From assembly GCA_964019335.1 (NCBI GenBank), contig OZ025648.1, positions 248,001 to 312,000 of the forward strand: a stretch of 64,000 nt of DNA, in the 5' to 3' direction. The notes below the pieces were generated by a model. It did not search any database and was not told the origin of the DNA. It saw only the letters and a list, made by a program, of their open reading frames with translations. This stretch comes from Diplonema japonicum (Eukaryota; Euglenozoa; Diplonemea; Diplonemida; Diplonemidae). This document shows, in pieces, positions 46,511 through 56,082 of this stretch (its first letter is position 1; each line of letters begins with the position of its first letter). A program made the position numbers and the translations under genes.

Positions 46511-49432
46511 TCAAGACAGCGGTTGCAGGATGTCATCGAGAGAGTCCAACACACAGGTGTCGGACGAGTCAGAGGAAGGGGAAGAGAAGGTATAGGAAGG
46601 CTGTCGGTTGGTGGCAGCGGCTGTGGTGGTGGTGACGGTTGTGGCTTGCGACAGAACATTCTGGTAGCTGGAGATAGGGAGCATTGTCCCTGCGTGGATG
46701 GAGTCGGTGACCCACGAAGGACCGAGCGTGGTGCGAGGGCGCTTTGAGGGCACGCTGCTAATGTAATAGGTAGGCATCGTGCCGCTTTCTTCGCTGGGCA
46801 AGACAGTCGCGTCCTCGTGCAGTGCCTCGTACATGGCCACTTCGCAGGAACCGTCCTGCGGCTCTGTGGGAAATCCAAGCGTGACACCTGAGAACACCAT
46901 TCCCCCTTCCAAACCAAGCCCCCTCTTCAGGCCTGCAACCCTCGAGCTCCTCTCCATGAGCGTTCCCTTGCTTTCATCATGCTTCACTTGTTTAAGGACC
47001 TCCCTCAAGCTGTCCACTGTGCACTCTGCTGTGTAGCTATCCCCATACTTGTCCATCGTGCGGCTGAAGGTCTCCCGAATGTCAGGAGACGTGTACACCA
47101 TGTACCGTGGGGCGCACGGGATCGGCCTTCTTGCTTTGATCGAATCCAACAGCCAACTATAGTGCAAGACGTACTTGTTGCCGTACTTTTCTGCACGGGT
47201 ATCGTTCCGCTCGATGGCCTCTTCCCAATGCTTCACCTTAGCAGAGGAGGCGGAGGCAGCCAGTTGGTACGTGTTGGCACCAGGGTTGGCTATGACCTCG
47301 CCGCCGTGGGATACGATCAGGGACTCAAGGACAGGTTTGGTCCATTGCGTGTCTGCTTGCAGTATGCAAAGCTTAAGAGGGACACCATTGGGCTTCAGGA
47401 AGGTGGAAACGCCGCAAAGCTCGTCGGGGAGCTCCCTTGACCTCACCGTGTAGTTGACAGGGAGGTTCGTTGCAAGTGAGACGCCAGTTTTCTTCGGTGG
47501 TTTCTTCACCTGTCTTGTGAGCATGTAGTCGTCGCCAAGGTCCTCCGCAAGTTTCCTAGACTTGAAGGACATGTCCATGAGTTCCCGCAGCTTCGCTAGC
47601 GTCATGGCGTCTTCCACGCTCTTGTCGCTTCGGATGTGCCGCACCCTCGGGAACCTCACTGTCCTCCCTACCTTGAACTTCACCGTGTCGTTGAAGGCGT
47701 AGCCTATGATCTCGAGCACAACTGACTTCTGAGGGTCGATCCACAGGTCTGGCAAGTCGTCCGCAGCAGGTGTCCAACCCCCAAGGTGGCTCGGCGGTGC
47801 TGTCTTGTCGTACTTCATCCAATGCGGTTCGAGCCTTTTTAATAGTACCTCAAGCTCCACCTCAGTGTACCCTGTGCCCACCTTCGTGAAGGTGGACCAC
47901 TCATTGGTCTCCTCGTCGTACACGCCGAGCAGGAAGTGCGACACATGCCGCTTCCCGAACTTCGTGCCGTAGTACCCCCCCAGGATCACCAGGTCCATCG
48001 TGTCTGCAAGCCCATCGATGTGGTCACGCTTCAGCTTCAGCCATTTGAGTTTCCTCTCGCCGACTCGGTAAGACGAAGCATTGTTCTTGAGGACGACACC
48101 CTCGTAGGAGTTCGCAACCGCTTCGTCCAGCGCACGGAAGACGTCCTTTGTCGTGCTGACCCTCTTGAAGGGTACTGCTTCGCACACATTCTTAATGGGC
48201 TTGAAGGCCTGCGTCAGGCGTGCCCTGCGCTGGTCGAGTGTGTATTCAGTTAAAACCTCCCCGTTGAGGAGGATGACGTCGAAGGCCATGAAGCAGAACT
48301 GCTCGTCGTTGGTACTGTTGCCCAGGGCAAAGGTCTTGTTTGTACCGAAGGCTTTAAAGCCTTTCAGGGTGTTGTCGTAGACGAGGAACTCACCGTCGAG
48401 GATGCAGTTGTCGCACTTCATGCAGTCCTTGATGGGCTGCTCGAACTTGGGTCCGTACACATCCGTGTAGTCCTTCGTGTTCCTCGTCCAGAACATTGTT
48501 CTGTGCTCGCCAGTTGGAAGCTTCTGGTAGTGCAGCAGCATACGCTCACCATCGTACTTAGGCTCCACGGTGAGCTTCTCGGTAGAAAGCAGCATCTCGA
48601 GCTTCTCCTTTGTGATCAGCGACGCGAGCATGGGCGAAAACGGTTTGAATAAAACCAGGCCGCGGTGATCCTTAGGAAGAAACGAAGGGTCCACGCACTT
48701 CTCACAAACGTGCTTGAGATCGGTGGTGGTGTTGTAGAGCTGCAAGGCGGTGGGGTGGAACTTACCGAGGATGGTGGTGTGCTGGATGTGCATTCGCATG
48801 TCCTTGACCAGAATTCGGATCAGCCACTTCTGTTCCAACGCGTTGGTACTGCGGAGAAGCGTCATAAGAACTGTCTTCTTCTTGTCAGGCGAGGCAGCGA
48901 GGGAAAGGTTGTCGAGCATCGTGTTGATGTCACAGACGGTAAGGCTCTGCTTGTTCTCACCATGCCCACGCTTCACAAGGACTGTGTATACCACGTCACT
49001 GAAATGCGTTGTTGCGAAGTTGCTCTTTGACGGGTCCTTCCACCGCACTAACCTCTGTGCATCTGTGCTGTCAGCAGGGATCTGCAGGATCTGCGTGTAA
49101 TACAACGCAATCTTTGACTCTTTTAAACCATAGGTCAACCTCATCGAGTCAAGATGCGGTATCAGCAGCCTCATGAACGGGTACTGGTCCACCAAAGCAT
49201 CATTGCCGAATCTTTTTCGCACAGCAGCTGCCGTTGACTTCCAAAACGCCTCCAGTACGCCAAGCCTGTCTGTGGATGTCGACTTCCCGATAACCGCCTC
49301 CAACATGCTGCAAAACGTCTTGAAAGGGTACCTTTCGTCAATCCTTTGCAGAACTACCTGCGGTTTCTCCTTCGCGATGTTGCCATTCCCAACTCCGAGC
49401 TCTAAGATGTCAAGGTCTTCGCTCCCGCTCAT
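46511..49432 (-). CDS. LIG4: DNA ligase IV (ATP-dependent, tandem BRCT)
   Basis: 973 residues, single exon. An N-terminal DNA-binding domain (about 30-250) is followed by the adenylation domain with PKYDGERMLLHY, whose Lys292 is the predicted AMP-accepting residue. Later motifs include DNCILDGEFLVYD, SYEGVVLKNN and KWLKLKRDHIDGLADTMDLV, then the OB fold with VLEIIGYAF and FPRVRHIRSDKSVEDA. The C-terminal portion holds two BRCT-like units with a linker where XRCC4 binds in other eukaryotes, and a long Ser/Thr tail. The two C-terminal BRCTs separate it from ligases I and III. It would act in non-homologous end joining. Confidence 0.92.
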   Translation of the reverse strand: MSGSEDLDILELGVGNGNIAKEKPQVVLQRIDERYPFKTFCSMLEAVIGKSTSTDRLGVLEAFWKSTAAAVRKRFGNDALVDQYPFMRLLIPHLDSMRLTYGLKESKIALYYTQILQIPADSTDAQRLVRWKDPSKSNFATTHFSDVVYTVLVKRGHGENKQSLTVCDINTMLDNLSLAASPDKKKTVLMTLLRSTNALEQKWLIRILVKDMRMHIQHTTILGKFHPTALQLYNTTTDLKHVCEKCVDPSFLPKDHRGLVLFKPFSPMLASLITKEKLEMLLSTEKLTVEPKYDGERMLLHYQKLPTGEHRTMFWTRNTKDYTDVYGPKFEQPIKDCMKCDNCILDGEFLVYDNTLKGFKAFGTNKTFALGNSTNDEQFCFMAFDVILLNGEVLTEYTLDQRRARLTQAFKPIKNVCEAVPFKRVSTTKDVFRALDEAVANSYEGVVLKNNASSYRVGERKLKWLKLKRDHIDGLADTMDLVILGGYYGTKFGKRHVSHFLLGVYDEETNEWSTFTKVGTGYTEVELEVLLKRLEPHWMKYDKTAPPSHLGGWTPAADDLPDLWIDPQKSVVLEIIGYAFNDTVKFKVGRTVRFPRVRHIRSDKSVEDAMTLAKLRELMDMSFKSRKLAEDLGDDYMLTRQVKKPPKKTGVSLATNLPVNYTVRSRELPDELCGVSTFLKPNGVPLKLCILQADTQWTKPVLESLIVSHGGEVIANPGANTYQLAASASSAKVKHWEEAIERNDTRAEKYGNKYVLHYSWLLDSIKARRPIPCAPRYMVYTSPDIRETFSRTMDKYGDSYTAECTVDSLREVLKQVKHDESKGTLMERSSRVAGLKRGLGLEGGMVFSGVTLGFPTEPQDGSCEVAMYEALHEDATVLPSEESGTMPTYYISSVPSKRPRTTLGPSWVTDSIHAGTMLPISSYQNVLSQATTVTTTTAAATNRQPSYTFSSPSSDSSDTCVLDSLDDILQPLS

Positions 49433-49562
49433 GTTCCTTCAAGATGTGCGGGGCGGCGCAAAGAGAAAAAGAGGGAAATACCGGCAATACAAAGTCAAGA
49501 AAACAAGCAGTAAGAGAAAGAACAAGAGCATTCGAAGAGCCGTCTAATACGCTGTATTATCT

Positions 49563-51522
49563 TTATGTGTGGCTTGGGTTCAAACAGTAGCACTGTTTCA
49601 GCTTCCCGGGAGCTGGATCACCTTCGAATAACGCGTTCGTGCACTCAATCTCCAAGGGCCCCGTCTGCGGGTTTTCTTTTTTCTCTTTTGGTTTGACCCA
49701 TACCTTATGATGGAATCCCTCGCACTTTTTGTCAGGGGAATCGCAAAGCCACGCACCGAATCGCACCTCAGTGTCACACTTGCAAGTGCTTCCTTCCTCG
49801 GCACAAGGTTGCCACCTACCAAAATCTGTGTGTCAGTACACTGTTCCACACTGTTGCATACTTTGACACGACGGATTTCCCCGGCGGGCAGTGGAAGATC
49901 AACGCATGCACCCTTCGCATGGCGTTGGGCTTCAAGTAATGGAAGGAAACCACCTCGGTGCTCATTGCCTCCATACCTTCCTTAAGATCGATGGTGTACT
50001 CCTTGTACCAATCCTTCTTGTAGTTAGCTGCCCGGTATGCGTAGTGCAGGTCTGGGGAGAAAGGCATGAAACGCTCTTCGCCATGTTTATCTTTTGTGTC
50101 GTAGGGTTGGATGCCAGCTTCTTTCAAGCACAGGGCAACCTCTCTATCTTCGGAGAAATGACGCAGGTCTGGGTGGCACTCCTTGGAATCCAACTTGGAG
50201 TACAGCACGCTCAGCGATGCCCTATTGAGGACGTACCCTGCACCGCCGGAGTTGAACACCACGCCAACAGGGTCTATGAACCGCCTCCCTAGGAACATGG
50301 GCTTCTTTCCGTTCTCTGAAGCTTTCAAGATCTCGCTGCTACCGACGTATGATCGGAGGTTGGGCACCATCACGTAGAGGTCGTCACCGCCGATGACGAA
50401 CCAGTCGAAGTCGAAGGTCCCCTCGTCCTGCATAGCGCCTACGTAACCCCAGATGGATCTTGACTTCTGCCACATGTTCATGTACTCCTCTTTTCCCTTG
50501 TGGAACACGCGCAGCATCTGCTGTTCACCATCCGTGTCTGTCGCCATGAACAGCAGCCCGTCGCACTCCGGACCGTACGTCGCCATCACCGCTTGCATCG
50601 CTTCCACCCGCGTGCTCATTGTGTACACTAAGCACAGGATACGCGGTGACGCCACCTTTGGCGAGATGGCAACCTTGCCAAGTAGCTTTTCATTAGCGTC
50701 ATGTCGGTGGGTGCATGCCGACTCCAACTGTTGAGGTTGTTATAACCATGCACGGAACACGCTGCATACCGGGTTAGGCCGCTTCCCATCTGGGTACTTC
50801 GCTGCCATTCTTTTGTGCAGCGCACTTGGATCGACGCTAGCCTCTTTCCGCATTAGCTTCACTTGATCCATGATCGCACCCCCTATGAGGGGCGACTCAA
50901 CTGCAGCTTCTTTGGTGGTCTTTTGTTGCAGTTTAGCTAGTTCTTGAACCTTCGCTTGTTCGTTTACCGCGTCAGTCTTGACGCTGAGGGAGCTGCCAGA
51001 GGTTTCCGAGGACTGGCAGAGCTTGCAGGAAACCTTGCATGTTTTCTGAAGAGTTGGATCAGTAAGGCACATGCCTTGCTGTGCTCGCTTTTCGCAGTCG
51101 GGTAGCTGATCGGTGCACTCGCCACTCTGAGGAAAAAATGGGTTGAAAGGAAAAAAGAAAATCCATACCAACAAGCAGGGCGCCTCCGAAGAGACGTCGG
51201 CACGGCACTCGCAGCGCTTTCTCTTCATTGGGACGGGGTCTTTTCCGAAGGCTGCCGTGTCGCAGACCAACCTTTTAGCATCGCACACTTTCCGTTCTGT
51301 CCACACACCTTCCACACCGTACCGCACCACCTTCCCTTGCCCGCATGAGCAGACTTCCCCTTGGGCACCGCATCCTACCCACGGCTCATGGTCCAACACA
51401 CCCTCAGGTGGCACTGATACACCAACCAGCCTACTAGCCACCAACCACCACACAACAATGCTCCCCAGAATCACACAGGCCATCACTGCCCGCAGGTTCG
51501 TCGTCTTCTTTCCATGAGCCAT
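49563..51522 (-). CDS. Type II membrane GT31 glycosyltransferase with ShK domain and duplicated Cys-rich module (five exons)
   Basis: Exons 51522-51169, 51126-50770, 50727-49862, 49815-49704 and 49664-49563 give 596 residues; introns are 42, 42, 46 and 39 nt, all GTATG. After a short cytosolic tail, VMACVILGSIVVWWLVAS is the signal anchor. A Cys-rich module (CGAQGEVCSCGQG...RYG...W...C...DPVPMKRKRCEC) follows. An ShKT fold comes next (ECTDQLPDCEKRAQ...CKVSCKLC), then a C1GALT/Fringe-type GT31 domain (ILCLVYTM, DWFVIGGDDLYVMVPNLR, GGAGYVLNRASLSVLYS, SEDREVALCL). A second copy of the Cys-rich module closes the protein (CAEEGSTCKC...VRFGAW...DPAPGKLKQCYC). The metal motif reads GGDD rather than the usual DDD. 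It probably extends O-glycans in the Golgi. Confidence 0.82.
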
Positions 51523-51638
51523 TTGACCCCTCCTGAAATGTCATGTGTAACCATTGTTTTAAGAAAGACCTTGCAACCCACCCAAGAAAAAGGGAGTCGC
51601 TTTGAGCAAACACTCAAACTAAACGGAACTAATGGTCA

Positions 51639-53024
51639 TCACAGCTCCTCGTCCTTGTCCGATGATGATGGTCCGGAGGCAATCTCATCAAGAAAGGTAA
51701 GGAAACGTGACTTAACACGGTTGGCGTGGTCAGTAAAGTCGACACGTTTTTCGTCAGTGAAGGCGGCGATGGTAGGATAGCCTGAGATTTTAAATCTGTC
51801 AACCAGGATGTCCTCCTTTTCGCCATTCACCTGTCCAATGGCGTATCGTGAGTGATCGGCAGTGATCTCAGCAGCAAGGGCTTTGATTTCAGGTGCAACG
51901 CGCTTGCAGAACCCACACCCCGGGGCGTAAAACACAACGAGCCAGATCCTGCCGTCGGTTGTCAATCTGTCGAAGGTGTCGTCAGCAAGGTCGTACAACC
52001 CGCTGTCAGCTTGCGTGGCTGCACTTTCTGCATCCTTCTCTACGGTAAGTCCTTCAAGGAATTCCACGAACTGCGCCTTGTAACGGTTGGCATGGTCCGT
52101 GAAATCCTCGCGTTTACCGGAAGGCTTGACCCCGATGATGGTGGGGTACCCAGTGATCTTGTGTTCGGCTGCAAGGGACGTCTCCTCATCACAGTTCACC
52201 CGCCCGACAGCGTAGCGAGAATGCTGCGACGTGATCTGATGGCCAAGCGCTTCAAGCTCAGGCTTTAGAATCTTGCAAAAACCGCACCCTGGCGAGTAGA
52301 ACACAACAAGCCAGTACCTGCCGTCTGAGGTTAGCTTGCTGTAGTTTTCTTGAGTTAGATCGCGGACACCCGGAACAGCCGCAAGGGATTCTTCAGAGTC
52401 CGGCTTGAAGTGGTCATGGAGATCAGGGAATTCCGAAGCAACCTTCCAATCGGCGTCGCCAGCAATAGCGACAAGCGTGCTCCGCAGTATCGACCCGTCT
52501 TTGATAAGATCAATCATGGCTTCGAGGCGGGTGGGCTGAGAGGCCCTGGCCGCCATCACATCCCAGTAGTAGTATATCCTTGTCAAGGCCTGTCTGACGG
52601 ATGCGCTCATGGCAGCCGTGCCCCCGTCGATCTCGTAGGGGGTGTTATCTGCGATGAACCTCAGAAACCCATTCAAGACCCTGTTGTTGTGCTCTTTGTA
52701 CTCCACGATTTCACCCTCATTCGTGAACATCACGACAGCAGGGTATTTCTGCGGGATCTCTGCCGGGAGCTTTACCTCGCTGCTCTTCGCCTTCCCGATG
52801 TGAAGATCTTTGAACCTGTTTCCTGCTTTGATGCCCAACGCCTTCCATTCAGGTTCCAACATTTTGCAGTAGCTGCAACCTTCCAAGTACACGGCAACCA
52901 TCCACCATCCATCAAGCTCGTCGAAGTTGGTTACCTGTTCCACATTCTCCATGTCTTCGCTCATCCCATTCACAGTCAACGCACAAAACAGTACCACGCT
53001 TGCCCATATCACTTTTATGGCCAT
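51639..53024 (-). CDS. Protein disulfide isomerase-like protein with three thioredoxin domains
   Basis: 461 residues from the ATG at 53024, where MAIKVIWASVVLFCALTVNG forms a signal peptide; the longer upstream frame lacks one. Thioredoxin-type active sites are GCSYC near residue 55 and GCGFC twice further on (each after VVFY-P-). The second and third units resemble each other strongly, including the FTDHANR segment, which points to recent duplication. The end DKDEEL resembles KDEL-type ER-retention signals. It forms or rearranges disulfides in the ER. Its neighbours are glycosyltransferases, one of them very Cys-rich. Confidence 0.9.
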   Translation of the reverse strand: MAIKVIWASVVLFCALTVNGMSEDMENVEQVTNFDELDGWWMVAVYLEGCSYCKMLEPEWKALGIKAGNRFKDLHIGKAKSSEVKLPAEIPQKYPAVVMFTNEGEIVEYKEHNNRVLNGFLRFIADNTPYEIDGGTAAMSASVRQALTRIYYYWDVMAARASQPTRLEAMIDLIKDGSILRSTLVAIAGDADWKVASEFPDLHDHFKPDSEESLAAVPGVRDLTQENYSKLTSDGRYWLVVFYSPGCGFCKILKPELEALGHQITSQHSRYAVGRVNCDEETSLAAEHKITGYPTIIGVKPSGKREDFTDHANRYKAQFVEFLEGLTVEKDAESAATQADSGLYDLADDTFDRLTTDGRIWLVVFYAPGCGFCKRVAPEIKALAAEITADHSRYAIGQVNGEKEDILVDRFKISGYPTIAAFTDEKRVDFTDHANRVKSRFLTFLDEIASGPSSSDKDEEL

Positions 53025-53262
53025 ATGTATGGAATGTGTGAGATTTTCAAAGGGCAAGGTCCTGTTGGCAACTGTTGAAGGTTGAGGGACGTTTAGGAAG
53101 AAGGAATAAAAAAGGGGGGAAACTGTTTTAGGGGAAAAGGAAAGACAAGGGAGATTAATAAACTGGAAATAAAAGCCATCTAGGTGGGTCATTAGGGGGC
53201 GGGGGAATGGTGTAAATGAAGAAAAGAAATAGAACAGAAGAAGAAGAGAAAAAAAAACTAAC

Positions 53263-55923
53263 TCAATATTGCTCGATCCAGTCCCCGTTACTCGAAGTCT
53301 GGGGGGGCGTGTTGATGTTGGCTACCCTGAGAAACTCCTTAAGCCACATCTTAGCCACGGGACGCACACCGAACCTTTCAGCCTGCATTTTTATTTGTGA
53401 GAAAAAAAGAAAATTTAATACCTGACTTTGTGCCTTCGTAGCCACACGCAAGACGCTGTCACTGTGGTTGGTGTAAACAGTTTTGAGAAGCTCCACAAGA
53501 TGGACCTGCGACGGTTCAGCCCAGAGCTTATCGGGAGACCACCCATAGTACGAGTCTTTAGGTAGCTCTGCTAATGTGCACTTCAGGAGATAACTGTTCG
53601 TGGAGTCTAAAAAGTCCATCTGCCCGGACCACGATGTCGCAATGGTGGGAAGGCCTGTCGATAAAGCCTGCAGAATAGGGAGCCCCCAACCCTCTCCACG
53701 TGTAGGTAGCACAAAGGCATCCGCTGATGAGAACATCCCCGGTATGAGATGGGTCTGCACCTCTGCGTGCATTACGCAAATATGCGGCAACTTATACCGT
53801 CTCTCCTCCGCCACTCCCTCGATCACCCGTTCGACGTCTGCGACGATGCGGTCTCTATAGGCCCCTGGGTCCTTGTGTGGTATCGTTGCTATGTACAGCG
53901 CTGTTTCGTCTTCGGCTGTGAAGGCTTCCAGGAAGGCTTTGATTAGTACATCCCACCCTTTTCGTTCCTCCCATTTGAACATGCTGAGAAATTTGAAGGG
54001 TTCTTTTGGTTCTTTGCTTCCGAAGCGTAGGATGTCTGTCTCGGTGACACCCTTCGGCGGCAACGCGTTGCAGTTCTTCCTCTTCGCGTGGTACAGCGAG
54101 GTGTCCACCGCCTCGGGCAGCGTTCTGACGGGCACCGTCACGTCGTTCTGCAGCATCACATCGCGTGTGAAGGCAGATGGGACCCACACCTCGTGGCTCT
54201 GGTTGTTCAGGTAAGCGGCGTGGTTCTCAGGGAGGATTGTGAACTCGTACATTGCTCTGCTCACAAGCGTCATGTTGGTCGTGTTGAGCAGCCCTGCCTT
54301 GATCCGCATGTATGAATACTCATGAGGCACCCCATGCTGTACCACCACCACACCAGGGCCTTTCGCCGCTCTTGCGTACACTTCGTTGCTTTCAATTCTG
54401 ATAGACTTCAACAAACGAATTGACGACTGCGGCAGCGAACTGCACAGACATCCTTGCATGGAGGTGCCCAGGCGCACGTCGACCCCAAGCCCACGCAAGC
54501 CTTTCAGCAATGTCAATGCTTCGTGGAAAAACCCGCAGCACCCGCAGCACGGCAGTAGCCACACAACCATAAGGGAGCTGGGCACCTTGTAAACATTGAC
54601 GTGCGACTCCCCGTGGTACAGACCCAGTATGGCGTTGGGCAATATGTCGCCGTGAGTCTTGTTGACAAGCACATGTTGCGGTGTGTTCGTCGCCCCTATC
54701 TCGGGCCAGTCGAAGGCAGCTGACGCACGGCCTGCCACCGCGACCCGTGGCATCATCCTCGACAGGCCCAGCCCTACGCGTGTCCAGTCTTTCAGCTGCA
54801 CATACGAGTTGCTCGTCACAGTGGCCGTGTCGGACACTATCCCGTCACCGTACACTTCCAGCAGCCTTGCAGCCTCCTCACACTCGCCCTTCTTCACTGC
54901 ACGCACAACGTTCACAAAATTCGACTTTCCCACCTTGCTGTGCTCGATGATCCTGCGCATCCACCCCCACTCGGGTGGGTCCTTCGGATCTGCCACCCCT
55001 ACAACGCTCTGTATGGCCACCCCAAGGTGGCGGATCGCCGTCTCCAGTCTTTTTGACACAATTCTTATGTCGAGGCCCTTCTCGCGTTGTTTTTCGAGAG
55101 CCGCTCTGGCTGACAGGATCTCGTTCCTGTGGCCCTTCATCTTCGCGATGAACTTCACGACTTCTGTGTAGTACGCGTGCGACAGGACCTCGATGGTGGG
55201 TGTCAAGCTGTGGAGGATGCGGAGCTTCTGCGATGCTCTACAAGGAGCACCGCTGTATGAGCAAACACCCGTCCGGGAGAGGAGAGGGGTGTTGTCAAGA
55301 GCGAGACAGTCGGCGGAGAGCAAAGACACTGGAACAGGGGTATCGGAGGTGACATCAGAATGGTAAGTGTCCTCACCGAGGAGACGGGGTGTTAGCCACG
55401 AGGAAGCGTTAGTAGAAAGGAGTTCGTAGCCAGAGGAGAGGATAGTGGAGGGTGCGAGTATTGTACAGCCTGCAGCATGGGCGCCGTTCCTAAGGGCATG
55501 CACCAAAGCCTCTAGCAGTACCGCAACCCTCCTCTCTCCAGGGCGTGGGTATGTGGGCTCATCTAAGCTGAGCGGGACCAGCCCGCTGTTCAGAAGTACT
55601 ATCACATCGCAAGCGTCAAGCGGTCCGCCTACCTCCGACTCTTCTACAGTATACACCACGCCCCCCACAGTGATGTTTGCAGGGGTGTCGTCCCACTTCT
55701 TCGCTCCCCATATCTCTTCGCTGTGCACTAGCAAGCACAGTTTTCTATGCAAGTCGGAATCCTTTTCATTCCACGTGGCTGCCGCTTCTTTCCCCTCCTC
55801 CGCAGTGTCTTCTTCACGGCCAGCTGTCCTCTGCTTCAGGATCTGCAGATACGACAAGTACAGACTCCCCACCCACCACACCAGCAGCACGGTGACTATC
55901 TTACTACGGTCGAGCAACGACAT
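53263..55923 (-). CDS. Large type II membrane GT4-family glycosyltransferase (two exons)
   Basis: Exons 55923-53422 and 53382-53263, with a 39-nt intron (GTATTA...ATGCAG), give 873 residues. A signal anchor lies at residues 9-28 (IVTVLLVWWVGSLYLSYLQI). The N-terminal ~420 residues are unlike known families. The C-terminal half is a GT-B enzyme: FKFLSMFKWEERKGWDVLIKA, then HAEVQTHLIPGMFSSADAFV, and PTRGEGWGLPILQALSTGLP, which is the E-x7-E nucleotide-sugar-binding motif of GT4-like enzymes. The sugar and acceptor cannot be read. It likely acts in the Golgi or ER lumen on glycoproteins. An unusual CCGCCGFF cluster precedes the GT domain. Confidence 0.85.
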   Translation of the reverse strand: MSLLDRSKIVTVLLVWWVGSLYLSYLQILKQRTAGREEDTAEEGKEAAATWNEKDSDLHRKLCLLVHSEEIWGAKKWDDTPANITVGGVVYTVEESEVGGPLDACDVIVLLNSGLVPLSLDEPTYPRPGERRVAVLLEALVHALRNGAHAAGCTILAPSTILSSGYELLSTNASSWLTPRLLGEDTYHSDVTSDTPVPVSLLSADCLALDNTPLLSRTGVCSYSGAPCRASQKLRILHSLTPTIEVLSHAYYTEVVKFIAKMKGHRNEILSARAALEKQREKGLDIRIVSKRLETAIRHLGVAIQSVVGVADPKDPPEWGWMRRIIEHSKVGKSNFVNVVRAVKKGECEEAARLLEVYGDGIVSDTATVTSNSYVQLKDWTRVGLGLSRMMPRVAVAGRASAAFDWPEIGATNTPQHVLVNKTHGDILPNAILGLYHGESHVNVYKVPSSLMVVWLLPCCGCCGFFHEALTLLKGLRGLGVDVRLGTSMQGCLCSSLPQSSIRLLKSIRIESNEVYARAAKGPGVVVVQHGVPHEYSYMRIKAGLLNTTNMTLVSRAMYEFTILPENHAAYLNNQSHEVWVPSAFTRDVMLQNDVTVPVRTLPEAVDTSLYHAKRKNCNALPPKGVTETDILRFGSKEPKEPFKFLSMFKWEERKGWDVLIKAFLEAFTAEDETALYIATIPHKDPGAYRDRIVADVERVIEGVAEERRYKLPHICVMHAEVQTHLIPGMFSSADAFVLPTRGEGWGLPILQALSTGLPTIATSWSGQMDFLDSTNSYLLKCTLAELPKDSYYGWSPDKLWAEPSQVHLVELLKTVYTNHSDSVLRVATKAQSQVLNFLFFSQIKMQAERFGVRPVAKMWLKEFLRVANINTPPQTSSNGDWIEQY

Positions 55924-56082
55924 GCATCAAAAGGACACCTTTGTGGTAAGAATGAAACAAGGGATGGGTGGCGTTGTAAATACTCTTTTATTTCTTTTCC
56001 ATGTTAATTAGAACAAAAAAAAAAAACCTCGTTTTTTCATTTTCTTTTTTGAAAAAAGAAGTGCGTGGTTGTGGTTGCGCGC

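Noticed and set aside
49563-51522. ShK domain as evidence of a toxin gene
   Set aside because: It sits inside a membrane-anchored glycosyltransferase. ShKT folds are common non-toxin modules in such enzymes.
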